Shown here: positions 1 through 8,285 of the stretch, piece after piece
Numbering within the stretch: the first letter of the stretch is position 1
Layout of the letters: each line of letters begins with the position of its first letter
Assembly (NCBI RefSeq): GCF_014650455.1
Contig: NZ_BMUZ01000003.1
Location: 62,001-126,000 of the forward strand
DNA length: 64,000 nucleotides
Source of the DNA: Streptomyces xanthochromogenes
Lineage (GTDB): Bacteria > Actinomycetota > Actinomycetes > Streptomycetales > Streptomycetaceae
Reading direction: 5' to 3'
The notes under the pieces: generated by a model
Database searches by the model: none
Seen by the model: the letters and a program-made list of their open reading frames with translations, nothing else
What the model was told of the DNA's origin: nothing
Position numbers and translations under genes: made by a program

Positions 1-1268
1 ATCACCACGGCCGGGTTGCCGGAGCCGCCGGGAAAGTGGTCGGCGAGGGTGGCCTGGGCGGAGACCGACGGCGCGTCGTTGACGAAGATCTCGTCCAGGG
101 GCACGCCCTTGGAGTTCAGCGTGGGAGCGAAGGCGGCGCAGGCAAGCAGCCCCAGCAGGGCGACGGCCCAGATCTTGCGCGGCGTCCTTTCCACTCGACG
201 GGCGATGCGGCGCCAGACGCCGTGCCCGCCGCCTCCTGCTTCGGCAGCGCGGGGGCGGGCCGGCCAGTAAGCGGCGTTGCCGAGGAGCACCAGGACAGCG
301 GGCAGGAAGGTGAGCGTGCTCAGTACCGCGCAGACGATGCCGATGGCACCGACCGGGCCGAGCGCGCGGTTGTTGGTGAGATCGCTCAACAGCAGGGCGA
401 GCAGACCCAGCACGACAGTCGCCGCACTGGCGGTGATCGCGCCGGCGGACCGCCGCAGAGCGGCGCGCATCGCGGTGAACCGGTCGGTGGCGGAGGCTAG
501 TTCTTCGCGGAAGCGGGCGGTGAGGAGGAGGGCGTAGTCGGTGGCGGCGCCGATCACGAGGATCGAGAGAATGCCCTGCACCTGTCCGTCGACGCGTACG
601 GACCCGTGGTCGGCGAGTGCGTAGACGACCGCACAGGCCGCACCGAGGGCGAACACTGCGCCGAGGATGATGACGAAGGGCAGCAGGACGCTGCGGTAGA
701 CCAGCAGCAGGATCACCAGGACGGCGATCAGAGCGACGACGAGCAGTATGCCGTCGATGCCTTTGAAGGCGCCGACGAGGTCGGCCTGGCTGGCGGCCGG
801 TCCGGCGATGGCGACTGTTGTTCCGGTGACTGCGGCTGCCTTGTTCCTGACCGCGTCCAGGGTGGCCTGGAGGTCGTCCCCGAGGTCGGGGCGCAGTTGC
901 ACCACGCCCTGGAGGGCCTGACGGTCGCTGGAGGGCAGAGCCGGTGTCGCCTGGCCCACCACGCCCGGCGCGCCTTGGAGCGATGCGAGCGCGCGGGTGG
1001 CCTGGGCCTGCTGATCGGCACCGAGCTGACCCTTGCCGGGGGCGGTCCATACGACGATGGCGGGCAGGCTCTCGTTCTGCTGGAACGCCCGCTGTGCGCC
1101 GATCACTTGGGTCGACTCGGCGTTGCGCGGCAGGAATGCGGCTTGGTCATTGGTCGCGACTTGGCCGAGCCGTCCGGCGTAGGGGCCGAGTGTGCCGCCG
1201 ATGGCAAGCCAGATGATCAGCAGCGCCAGCGGCACGAGCCAGCGGGCGCCTCGCGAGGTGCGGAACAT
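1..1268 (-). CDS. MMPL/RND-family exporter (3' end outside window)
   Basis: The frame opens at ATG 1268 (protein begins MFRTSRGARWLVPLALL) and stays open to the left edge, so about 422 N-terminal residues are present. An N-terminal membrane segment is followed by an extracytoplasmic domain and then a helix cluster containing ILSILVIGAATDYALLL, the hallmark of MMPL transporters (usual length about 700 residues). Members export lipids, hydrophobic drugs or siderophores across the membrane using the proton gradient; the substrate here cannot be read from sequence. A MarR gene lies directly upstream on the same strand, with a perfect palindrome in the 141-bp gap, so MarR control is likely. The frame is unambiguous; only the cargo is unknown. 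Confidence 0.9.
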   Translation of the reverse strand, partial: MFRTSRGARWLVPLALLIIWLAIGGTLGPYAGRLGQVATNDQAAFLPRNAESTQVIGAQRAFQQNESLPAIVVWTAPGKGQLGADQQAQATRALASLQGAPGVVGQATPALPSSDRQALQGVVQLRPDLGDDLQATLDAVRNKAAAVTGTTVAIAGPAASQADLVGAFKGIDGILLVVALIAVLVILLLVYRSVLLPFVIILGAVFALGAACAVVYALADHGSVRVDGQVQGILSILVIGAATDYALLLTARFREELASATDRFTAMRAALRRSAGAITASAATVVLGLLALLLSDLTNNRALGPVGAIGIVCAVLSTLTFLPAVLVLLGNAAYWPARPRAAEAGGGGHGVWRRIARRVERTPRKIWAVALLGLLACAAFAPTLNSKGVPLDEIFVNDAPSVSAQATLADHFPGGSGNPAVV

Positions 1269-1297
1269 GCTTCTCCCAAGGACAGCGGCCAAAAAGA

Positions 1298-1326
1298 CTC
1301 AATGAAAAAGTATCTCAATGATTGAG
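1298..1326 (-). promoter_or_regulatory. Probable MarR operator: palindrome plus repeated half-site
   Basis: Between the MarR and MMPL genes lies CTCAAT-g-ATTGAG (1314-1326), a perfect 6-bp inverted repeat with one spacer base. On the minus strand its half TCATTGAG recurs 8 bases further on as TCATTGAG next to the exporter start, giving direct repeats. Dyads of this kind are typical MarR binding sites. Its position 40-60 bp upstream of the MMPL ATG fits repression of the exporter. Function is inferred. Confidence 0.55.
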
Positions 1327-1409
1327 CTAGTTGGCGGAGCAGGTAGTTACGTCCTCACCTTCGGCCGTCGCGCACAGGTTGGATGCAGGTCGGCGAGAAG
1401 GTCTCGGGG

Positions 1410-1916
1410 CTACCTTTGCCGCCGGTCGGTCAGTTCCGCGTTGAGGCTGTCGAGGAAGGTCAGCACCACGGCCATGTCGTCCTCGGTGAAGGTGCTCCGC
1501 ACGCGTTCCGCGGCCTCCGCGAGCGGGCTGAAGTACGACCGGGCCCGCGTCTGCGCGCCGGGCAGATAGCGCAGGTGGACAACGCGCCGATCCGCACTCT
1601 CGCGTACCCGCGCGATGTGCCCCGCCCGTTCGAGCCGGTCGACGCACGCCGTCACGGCCCCGGAGGTGATCCCCAGGTGCCGGCGCAGCGCGCCCGGAGT
1701 GACGGGCTCTGTGGAATCGAGGATCGCGGAGAGCGCTTGGACGTCGGTCGGATGAAGCTGCTGACCTGCCGCGAACCCGTGCACCAGTTGGTTGATCTCT
1801 CCATTGAGACGACGCAACTGAACGGCAAGCGCCTGGAGATCCGGGTGCGGGGCATGCCCGGGCTCCCGATCCCCTGTTCCCGTACTCGCGCGGATCTGAT
1901 CATCACGGCTGTCCAC
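1410..1916 (-). CDS. MarR-family transcriptional regulator
   Basis: This 168-residue protein starts at GTG 1916. The central winged helix covers roughly residues 50-115: a helix-turn-helix around VTPGALRRHLGITSGAVTACVDRLERAGHI, then a basic wing RESADRRVVHLRYL. Flanking helices would form the dimer interface, and the length is normal for MarR. It lies upstream of and co-directional with the MMPL exporter, the usual arrangement of a ligand-responsive repressor with its efflux pump. The likely effector is a phenolic or drug-like compound, but nothing in the sequence identifies it. Confidence 0.88.
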   Translation of the reverse strand: MDSRDDQIRASTGTGDREPGHAPHPDLQALAVQLRRLNGEINQLVHGFAAGQQLHPTDVQALSAILDSTEPVTPGALRRHLGITSGAVTACVDRLERAGHIARVRESADRRVVHLRYLPGAQTRARSYFSPLAEAAERVRSTFTEDDMAVVLTFLDSLNAELTDRRQR

Positions 1917-2009
1917 CCGGTCACCCTATCCGCGCCGTCGCAGCGCCAAGGGCCGTCCCGTCACTGGCCGCTGGGAGGTACCTGCCTCGCACGGGCGCCA
2001 CGGATTCCG

Positions 2010-2309
2010 TCACCCCCACTCCGACCTGTCGGCCAGGCGGCGACACCACCAGCACTCTGTCCGCCACCGGCGCCGGTGTGTGAACGGGACCGGCAGAGCG
2101 CGGCGCAAGAACACTGCATCCACAGGCTTCACGATTCGGCCGCGCTCGAGACGAGCTGGTTCCGGCAGCCTCTCCAAAGCCTCCTCCAGCATGTCGCGGG
2201 CGTGCCGGACGTCGTCGAAGAAGCACCAGGTGCATGAGCCGGACGGCTCCTGCGGATACGGCGGACGCTGCCGGTGCGTGCAGGAATGCGCGCTGCCGAC
2301 GCGACGCAC
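2010..2309 (-). CDS. Small conserved hypothetical protein
   Basis: This 99-residue frame has the core CTWCFFDDVRHARDMLEEALERLPEPARLERGRIVKPVDAVFLRRALP. It resembles small uncharacterised streptomycete proteins in which an aromatic/Cys patch precedes an amphipathic helix and an R-I-V-x-P-x-D turn. No signal peptide or membrane segment is evident, and no function is known to me. Overlapping frames exist on both strands, so this assignment is tentative. The first 25 residues look non-conserved, so the true start may be further in. Confidence 0.4.
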   Translation of the reverse strand: MRRVGSAHSCTHRQRPPYPQEPSGSCTWCFFDDVRHARDMLEEALERLPEPARLERGRIVKPVDAVFLRRALPVPFTHRRRWRTECWWCRRLADRSEWG

Positions 2310-2368
2310 GGTCTCGCAGCACCTCTACCGACCACGGCGACTTCCGCGCCCCCCATCACGTTCCGGCC

Positions 2369-2920
2369 CTACCCTGCATGCCCAGCACTGCCCCCGCTCT
2401 GCGGCAGGGAGGCGGGAGTGCGGAGCGCGGCGCGGCGTAGGGCGGCTTCTCGGGCTGCCTGGCGTGGGTGCCGACGCCGCCAATAGGGGTTGTCGTGCGG
2501 GAGCCGGCTCGTGACACGCCCGTACATGCCGAACGTGAGGATGACCAGTCCCATCAGAAAGCTGAACACCACATTCGTCATGCCGAAGCCCAGGAAGTTG
2601 GCGGGCTTGTCGAGGATGAAGATGTGGGCGAATCCACTGAGCAGGAACAGAGCTCCGACGGTCATGTTGACGGTCGAGGCCAGATTGCCGCCCACGATCG
2701 CACCCGCGATGAGGACGAGGCCGAAGATGACGGAGAGCAGGCTCAGGACACCATTGGTGCTCATCCCGGCGATGTGGCTGCCGTGGGTGTTGAAGGGGCT
2801 CAGCTGATCGGCGAATCCGAGGCACCCGAAGAGCAGGAGTACCAGGCCACAGAACGCGGCACCCCAGCGATAGACCTGCGCGAGCTTGTGATCCGTAGGG
2901 AGCTCGTCGTGAAGTTTCAT
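2369..2920 (-). CDS. DUF4383 family membrane protein
   Basis: The start is ATG 2920 behind a good Shine-Dalgarno (GAGAGG); the protein begins MKLHDELPTDHKLAQVYRWG and has 183 residues. Four hydrophobic segments are visible: AAFCGLVLLLFGCLGFA, GVLSLLSVIFGLVLIAGAIVGG, TVNMTVGALFLLSGFAHIFIL and VVFSFLMGLVILTFGMYGRVT. This is the DUF4383 four-helix pattern, whose role is unknown. A basic cytoplasmic tail follows. It is transcribed divergently from the SDR/photolyase genes at the edge of the light-response block, but no direct link can be shown. Confidence 0.82.
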   Translation of the reverse strand: MKLHDELPTDHKLAQVYRWGAAFCGLVLLLFGCLGFADQLSPFNTHGSHIAGMSTNGVLSLLSVIFGLVLIAGAIVGGNLASTVNMTVGALFLLSGFAHIFILDKPANFLGFGMTNVVFSFLMGLVILTFGMYGRVTSRLPHDNPYWRRRHPRQAAREAALRRAALRTPASLPQSGGSAGHAG

Positions 2921-3271
2921 GACGTGACACCTCTCTGAACCGAGGTCTTCTTGTGCAGTTACTGGCTCTTCGCATGGAGCGGCACATTCGGTTGCACTCG
3001 AAAGGGAATTCACCGGATTGGCTCTATGCCACGCCGTTATCCGCAGCACACCCGCGAGCACGCGCGCCCTGTCGACGTGTTTCGCAGGTCGGCGTTCAGC
3101 GACCGGGACTTGAGGCCGGTTTGCCGTGCGGCCGGCGAATGACTGGACCTGGCTGTGCCCGGGCCCTGCGAAATCTGGGCGGTTTGGTGCATCCGGTGCA
3201 GCACTCCTGGAGGAAGGATCAAAGGTAAGGACCGCTCGGCGGGCGGCCGGAAGCCGATTCGGGAGCGACTG

Positions 3272-4801
3272 ATGGAATCTGGTGCGACAGCGGGGGTCAC
3301 CTGTCTGGTGACGGGGGCGACCGGCTATATCGGGGGCCGGCTGGTGCCGGAGCTGCTCGCGGCCGGTCACCGGGTGCGCTGTCTGGCGCGGGCGCCGGAA
3401 AAGCTCCGGGACTATCCGTGGGTCGGTGATGTCGAAGTGGTCCGGGGCGACGTGAAGGACGCCGCCTCGGTAGCGGCGGCGCTCCAGGACGTGGAGGTCG
3501 CCTACTACCTCGTGCACGGCCTCGGAACGGGCCGCGATTTCGAGGAAACGGACCGCACCTGTGCGCAGACGTTCGCCGATGCCGCGGAGACCGCAGGCAC
3601 GGGACGGATCGTCTATTTGGGCGGTCTGACGCCGAACGGTGTGCGGCCGGAGGACTTGTCGCCGCATCTGCGGTCGCGGGCAGAGGTCGGGGAGATCTTT
3701 CTGCGTTCGTCCGTGCCCTCCGTGGTGCTGCGTGCTGCGGTCGTCATCGGGTCGGGTTCGGCCTCCTTCGAGATGCTGCGGTACCTGACCGAGCGGCTGC
3801 CGGTGATGGTCACCCCGAGCTGGGTCGGCACGCGCATCCAGCCCATCGGTGTCCGCGACGTCCTGCGCTATCTGACGGGCAGCGCCTCGGTCCCTGAGAA
3901 CCTGAACCGCGCCTTCGACATCGGCGGCCCGGACGTCATGACGTACGAGAAGATGATGCGCCGGTACGCCGAAGTCGCGGGACTGCCGCGGCGGCTGATC
4001 GTGCGCGTGCCGATGCTCACACCGCGCCTGTCCAGCCACTGGATCGGCCTCATCACCCCCGTCCCGCGCGCTCTGGCCCGGCCACTTGCCGAGTCGTTGC
4101 GCCACGAGGTCGTCTGCGACGAGCACGACATCGCCCAGTACGTGCCCGATCCGCCGGGCACCCCGCTGCCCTTCGACCGTGCCTTGGAGCTGGCCCTGCG
4201 GCGGGTGCGTGACGCCCAGGTCACCACTCGCTGGTCGTCCGCCACGCTGCCCGGCGCGCCCAGTGATCCCCTGCCCACCGACCCCAACTGGGCGGGCGGC
4301 AGCCTGTACACCGACAAGCGGCAGCTGACGGTCGACTGCTCTCCGGCCGCCCTGTGGCGAGTGATCGAAGGCATCGGCGGTGAGAACGGCTGGTACTCCT
4401 TCCCGTTGGCCTGGGCGGTGCGCGGCTGGCTCGACAGGCTGGTGGGCGGGGTCGGCCTGCGCCGCGGCCGACGGGACGCCGAACGGCTGCGGGTGGGTGA
4501 CTCGCTGGACTTCTGGCGGGTGGAGGAGATCGAGCCAGGGCAACTGCTGCGGCTGCGCGCCGAGATGCGGCTGCCCGGCCTGGCCTGGCTGGAGCTGCGG
4601 GCCGACCAGGGTCCCGGCGGACGGGCACGTTACCGTCAGCGCGCCCTGTTCCACCCGCATGGTCTGCTGGGCCACGTCTACTGGTGGAGCGTCTCCCCCT
4701 TCCACGCCTTCGTCTTCGGCGGCATGGCCCGAAACATCGCCCGCGCGGCCTCGGGCGCACCGTCCGCGCGGCGACGGCGCGGCCGAGGCCGCAGGACCTG
4801 A
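3272..4801 (+). CDS. SDR family NAD(P)-binding protein with DUF2867 domain
   Basis: ATG 3272 is chosen because GGGAG precedes it at 3261-3265 and the protein begins just ahead of the Rossmann motif TGATGYIGGRLVPEL (GxxGxxG). It has 509 residues. Residues about 8-230 form an extended or atypical NmrA-like SDR domain. The C-terminal part (about 330-505, around LTVDCSPAALWRVIEGIGGENGWYSF) is a DUF2867 domain. The family is annotated as NAD(P)H-binding oxidoreductases with no established substrate. It lies 128 bp upstream of the photolyase on the same strand, inside the LitR/LitS neighbourhood, so light-induced co-expression is plausible. Confidence 0.85.
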   Translation: MESGATAGVTCLVTGATGYIGGRLVPELLAAGHRVRCLARAPEKLRDYPWVGDVEVVRGDVKDAASVAAALQDVEVAYYLVHGLGTGRDFEETDRTCAQTFADAAETAGTGRIVYLGGLTPNGVRPEDLSPHLRSRAEVGEIFLRSSVPSVVLRAAVVIGSGSASFEMLRYLTERLPVMVTPSWVGTRIQPIGVRDVLRYLTGSASVPENLNRAFDIGGPDVMTYEKMMRRYAEVAGLPRRLIVRVPMLTPRLSSHWIGLITPVPRALARPLAESLRHEVVCDEHDIAQYVPDPPGTPLPFDRALELALRRVRDAQVTTRWSSATLPGAPSDPLPTDPNWAGGSLYTDKRQLTVDCSPAALWRVIEGIGGENGWYSFPLAWAVRGWLDRLVGGVGLRRGRRDAERLRVGDSLDFWRVEEIEPGQLLRLRAEMRLPGLAWLELRADQGPGGRARYRQRALFHPHGLLGHVYWWSVSPFHAFVFGGMARNIARAASGAPSARRRRGRGRRT

Positions 4802-4929
4802 ACTCCCACTCCGTGGTGCTCAGGCCGCATCCGATGCACGGCCCTGCGGGGAAGTAACAGCCAGACAGCCGCGTTCGGCCGGACCTACGGGTCACCAAGC
4901 GCCTTTCCCACTGCTCTCAAGAGGTCGGT

Positions 4930-6300
4930 ATGAGCGTCTCCGTCGTCCTGTTCACCTCCGACCTGCGGCTGCGCGATCATCCGCCCCTGCGGGCCGCGCT
5001 GGCCTCGGCCGACGAAGTCGTTCCGCTGTTCGTCCTCGACGACGCCGTGGCCCACGCCGGTTTCGCCGTTCCCAATCGACGGGCCTTCCTCGCGGACTGC
5101 CTCACCGATCTGGATGCCTCGCTGCGTGAGCGCGGGGGGCGTCTCGTCCTGCGGTCCGGCGACGTGTACGCCGCGGTACGAGAGGTGGTGCTGGAATCCG
5201 ATGCCGACGAAGTGCACATGTCGGCCGGCGTCAGCGGCTACGCCGGCCGGCGTGAGGAGCGCCTGCGGCGCATGCTGGAGGCCGAGGGCAGGCGCCTGTA
5301 CGCACACGACGCCGTCATCACCACGGTCGCGCCGGGCGCGCTCACGCCCGCCGACGCGGACTATTTCGCCGTGTTCACCCCGTACTGGCGCCGGTGGGAG
5401 CAGGAGCGGCAGCGCACGCCGCTGGCCGCGCCCCGGTCCGTGCACGTCCCCGACGGCCTTGTCAGCGATCCGCTTCCCCAGCGGCACGAGATCGCGGGGA
5501 TCTCCCCCGCGCTGGCGGCCGGTGGCGAGAGTGAGGGGCGGCGCCTGGTCTCGTCCTGGTTGAGCAGCGGCATCGACGCCTACGAAGAGGGTCACGACGA
5601 TCTCGCGGGCGACGCCACCTCGCGGCTGTCCCCTCATCTGCACTTCGGGACGCTCTCCCCCGTAGAGGCGGTCCACCGTGCCCGGCAGGTGGACAGCGCG
5701 GGAGCCCGCGCCTTCGTGCGGCAGCTGTGCTGGCGGGACTTCCACCACCAGGTACTGGCCGCCCGACCGGACACCTCTCACCTCGACTACCGTCCGCGCG
5801 ACGACCACTGGCGCAGCGAGGCCGACGCGTCGGAGGAGATCGAGGCGTGGAAGCGGGGACTGACCGGCTATCCGGTGGTCGACGCGGGCATGCGTCAGCT
5901 CTCCCAGGAAGGCTGGATGCACAACCGCGCCCGGCTGGTGACCGCGAGTTTCCTCACCAAGACGCTCTACGTCGACTGGCGCATCGGCGCCCGCCACTTC
6001 CTGGACCTCCTGGTCGACGGAGACATCGCCAACAACCAGCTGAACTGGCAGTGGATGGCCGGCACCGGCACCGACACCCGCCCCAACCGCGTCCTCAACC
6101 CCGTGCTGCAAGGCAAGCGGTACGACCCCGACGGCCGGTACGTACGCCGCTGGGTCCCCGAACTCGCCGACCTGCCCGGAGCTGCGGTCCACGAGCCGTG
6201 GAAACTCCAGGGGCTGGACCGGGCCCGCTTCGAGTATCCCGATCCGCTCGTCGACCTCGCCGACGCACGCGCCCGCTTCAAGGAGGCCCGCACCCCGTGA
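4930..6300 (+). CDS. phr: Deoxyribodipyrimidine (CPD) photolyase
   Basis: This 456-residue protein splits cyclobutane pyrimidine dimers using FADH- and visible light. The N-terminal alpha/beta antenna domain (VVLFTSDLRLRDHPPL; residues 1-130) would hold a light-harvesting chromophore. The C-terminal helical FAD domain carries RLSPHLHFGTLSP, RDFHHQVL, the GYPVVDAGMRQL block, MHNRARLVTASFLTK and WRIGARHFLDLLVDGDIANNQLNWQW, followed by GTDTRPNRVLNP. These are signatures of class I photolyases rather than cryptochromes, and the length is normal. It is followed after 8 bp by the convergent litR and belongs functionally to the light response. Confidence 0.96.
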   Translation: MSVSVVLFTSDLRLRDHPPLRAALASADEVVPLFVLDDAVAHAGFAVPNRRAFLADCLTDLDASLRERGGRLVLRSGDVYAAVREVVLESDADEVHMSAGVSGYAGRREERLRRMLEAEGRRLYAHDAVITTVAPGALTPADADYFAVFTPYWRRWEQERQRTPLAAPRSVHVPDGLVSDPLPQRHEIAGISPALAAGGESEGRRLVSSWLSSGIDAYEEGHDDLAGDATSRLSPHLHFGTLSPVEAVHRARQVDSAGARAFVRQLCWRDFHHQVLAARPDTSHLDYRPRDDHWRSEADASEEIEAWKRGLTGYPVVDAGMRQLSQEGWMHNRARLVTASFLTKTLYVDWRIGARHFLDLLVDGDIANNQLNWQWMAGTGTDTRPNRVLNPVLQGKRYDPDGRYVRRWVPELADLPGAAVHEPWKLQGLDRARFEYPDPLVDLADARARFKEARTP

Positions 6301-6308
6301 ACCGGGCC

Positions 6309-7310
6309 CTACGCCAAGAGGTGGGACTCGATGGTGTGCAGGGCCGGACGTAGGCCGGTCAGCCTCCCCCACCCCGGCGCGAGCGGCGCCCCGGCCCAGC
6401 CTGGCCCGGCCAACAGCAGCTGGGGGTGCTGGCGTGCACCCTTCATTCCCCACCCGATCCCGGCGACCTGACGGGCCAGCTCCGGCAGGGCCGTCCCCCG
6501 GCTCTGGGACCACAGGACCACCAGGGCCGGGCCGATGCGGCGCACCGCGTCCGCCAGGGCTCCGGCCGGCAGGGCAGGACCGAACATGCGGACCGGCAGG
6601 GACCGTTGGGCCAAGCCGGCCGCGAGAGCCTCCAGCGGCAGACTGTGCTGCTCCTGGGGAGTGCAGGCGAGCAGCACGGGAGCCGTACCCGCGCCCTCGG
6701 CAGGCTTCTGGGGCAACCGCTGCAGGGCGCACGACACCTGCCACGACAACAGGTGCTCCACCTCCACGTACCGTTCCCCGGCGGTTGCCCATTTGCGTCC
6801 CACGGCGTGGAGGGTGGGCATGATGATCTCTTCCCAGGCGGTGACCAGGCCGTGTTCCTCCAGTGCGTCGGTGAGCCGCTGGGCGACGGCCGGGGCGTCG
6901 AGGCGGACCGCCGCACGAGCCAGCCCACGGCATTCCTGGCGCACGTCGCCCAGTGGCAGCGCGTCGCGCCCGCCCGGGGTCCGCCCTGCGACGGAACGCT
7001 CGGCCGGAGTGGATGTCACGACGTCGGCCGGGCCCTTGCCCCGCACCGTGAGCGCCGTGCGAGCGGCCTCGGCCGGCGGAACGCCGAGCGCGGCCAGCCG
7101 GCACATCTCCTGGATCGTCGCCACGTCCTGCGGCATCCACCGCCGGTGACGGCCGTCCTCGCGCTCGGCCGGGCCGATGCCGTAACGACGTTCCCAGGAC
7201 CTCACCGTGGCCGGTGACACTCCGAGATTGCGGGCGACCGCCCCGGTGGTCAGCGGCGGCTGCTTGCCCGCGTCCTCGACGGCAGGGGGGCGGGCGACGG
7301 GACTGCTCAT
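6309..7310 (-). CDS. litR: LitR/CarH-type MerR regulator with cobalamin-binding domain
   Basis: This 333-residue protein has an N-terminal MerR winged helix (residues about 20-85, LTTGAVARNLGVSPATVRSWERRYG) and a C-terminal B12-binding photoreceptor module. The helical bundle includes W174 and the pair E185-H186; the Rossmann part has TPQEQHSLPLEAL, where H222 would be the lower axial ligand. In LitR/CarH proteins adenosyl-B12 keeps an oligomer bound to DNA in the dark and light breaks the Co-C bond. It is divergent from the ECF gene litS and adjacent to crt genes, as in published Streptomyces clusters. A repeated TTGCAACGCT element in the shared promoter region may be its operator. Confidence 0.9.
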   Translation of the reverse strand: MSSPVARPPAVEDAGKQPPLTTGAVARNLGVSPATVRSWERRYGIGPAEREDGRHRRWMPQDVATIQEMCRLAALGVPPAEAARTALTVRGKGPADVVTSTPAERSVAGRTPGGRDALPLGDVRQECRGLARAAVRLDAPAVAQRLTDALEEHGLVTAWEEIIMPTLHAVGRKWATAGERYVEVEHLLSWQVSCALQRLPQKPAEGAGTAPVLLACTPQEQHSLPLEALAAGLAQRSLPVRMFGPALPAGALADAVRRIGPALVVLWSQSRGTALPELARQVAGIGWGMKGARQHPQLLLAGPGWAGAPLAPGWGRLTGLRPALHTIESHLLA

Positions 7311-7338
7311 GCGCCCACTCTACGGCTGAGGGCCCTCA

Positions 7339-7486
7339 TTGCAACGCTGCAAGACGGCATGCCGGCGTTCGGCCGCCTGCCTAAAACCCAGCCCTGAGGC
7401 CCCACACGCCATGGCGCTCTCGCATGCAAAGCGTTGCAAGTGGCGTCCGTCATTGCCCGTCGGCGAAACGATGCACAAACGCTGCG
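7339..7486. promoter_or_regulatory. litR-litS divergent control region with repeated TTGCAACGCT elements
   Basis: In the 283 bp between the litR and litS starts, TTGCAACGCT occurs at 7339-7348 (followed by GCAAG) and in inverted orientation at 7430-7439 (CTTGCAACGCTTTGCA on the minus strand). A weaker copy, AAACGCTGCG, lies near 7477-7486. Two inverted 10-mers 81 bp apart flanking divergent promoters would suit an oligomeric MerR-type repressor. LitR binding is inferred, not shown. Confidence 0.5.
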
Positions 7487-7593
7487 TATTGGCTCCAGGG
7501 TGAGATCGCGAACAGGATGCGGATGTCCGAGGTCCGCCGAGCCAACGGTTTACGGGCCGCAGCGTGGCGCAACGCCAAGGCAAGGAGCTCCGC

Positions 7594-8202
7594 ATGAACA
7601 CCACAAGCCTGCGGCCGTGCGCGCACGATCGGGCCGCACAGGCGCGGGACCGCGAACAGGCCGAGGCCGATCTCGGAGGTCGTCTGCTGGACGGAGACCT
7701 CTCCTCCTTCGCCGAGCTCTACCATCGCTCGGCCGGCACCGTCCACGGACTGGCAGTCCGCAAACTGGGCGACCGCGAGGAAGCGCAGGATGTCACTCAG
7801 CAGGTGTTTCTGGCGGCCTGGCACGGACGCCGCACCTACGATCCGTCACGCGGGCCCGTCTCGGCCTGGCTTGTCGGCATCACCCGCAGGAAGATCGCCG
7901 ACGCCCTCGCCGCGCGAACCCGTCGCACCCTCCTCACCACCACCCTTGCCGCACGCAACGGCCCCGATGGCACGGGCGAGTACGAGGCGGCCGCAGTGCA
8001 CCGCGTGCTGTTGTCCTCGTCGCTGCGCAGCCTTCCCCCGGCGCAGAGCCGCTTGGTGGCGCTTGCCTACTACCGCGACCTGACCCATGCACAGATCGCG
8101 CAACTGACGGGATTGCCTCTGGGCACCGTCAAGAGCCATATCCGGCGCGGCTTGCTCGCCCTGCGCCGCGAGCTCGGCGAGACCTCTGTGGCCGCCGCAT
8201 AG
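7594..8202 (+). CDS. litS: ECF RNA polymerase sigma factor, LitS-type
   Basis: ATG 7594 is preceded by a strong AAGGAG at 7582-7587. The 202-residue protein has region 2 (SFAELYHRSAGTVHGLAVRKLGDREEAQDVTQQVFLAAW, including the core-binding stretch) and region 4 (LPPAQSRLVALAYYRDLTHAQIAQLTGLPLGTVKSHIRRGLLALRREL). No anti-sigma gene is adjacent. In described Streptomyces systems the sigma factor beside litR is induced by light and directs crt transcription; the same role is inferred from gene order here. Confidence 0.88.
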   Translation: MNTTSLRPCAHDRAAQARDREQAEADLGGRLLDGDLSSFAELYHRSAGTVHGLAVRKLGDREEAQDVTQQVFLAAWHGRRTYDPSRGPVSAWLVGITRRKIADALAARTRRTLLTTTLAARNGPDGTGEYEAAAVHRVLLSSSLRSLPPAQSRLVALAYYRDLTHAQIAQLTGLPLGTVKSHIRRGLLALRRELGETSVAAA

Positions 8203-8285
8203 CCAAGTCGGCCGCGCGCGCCGCCACGGCCCCGGACGACGCGCCAGCCAACCAGCCAATCACGCACACTCTGTTCTGCGGCCCT

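Noticed and set aside
2369..4705. A 778-codon minus-strand open frame
   Set aside because: Only its last 183 codons (DUF4383, from ATG 2920) are a gene; the rest is antisense to the SDR gene and reflects GC-biased third positions.
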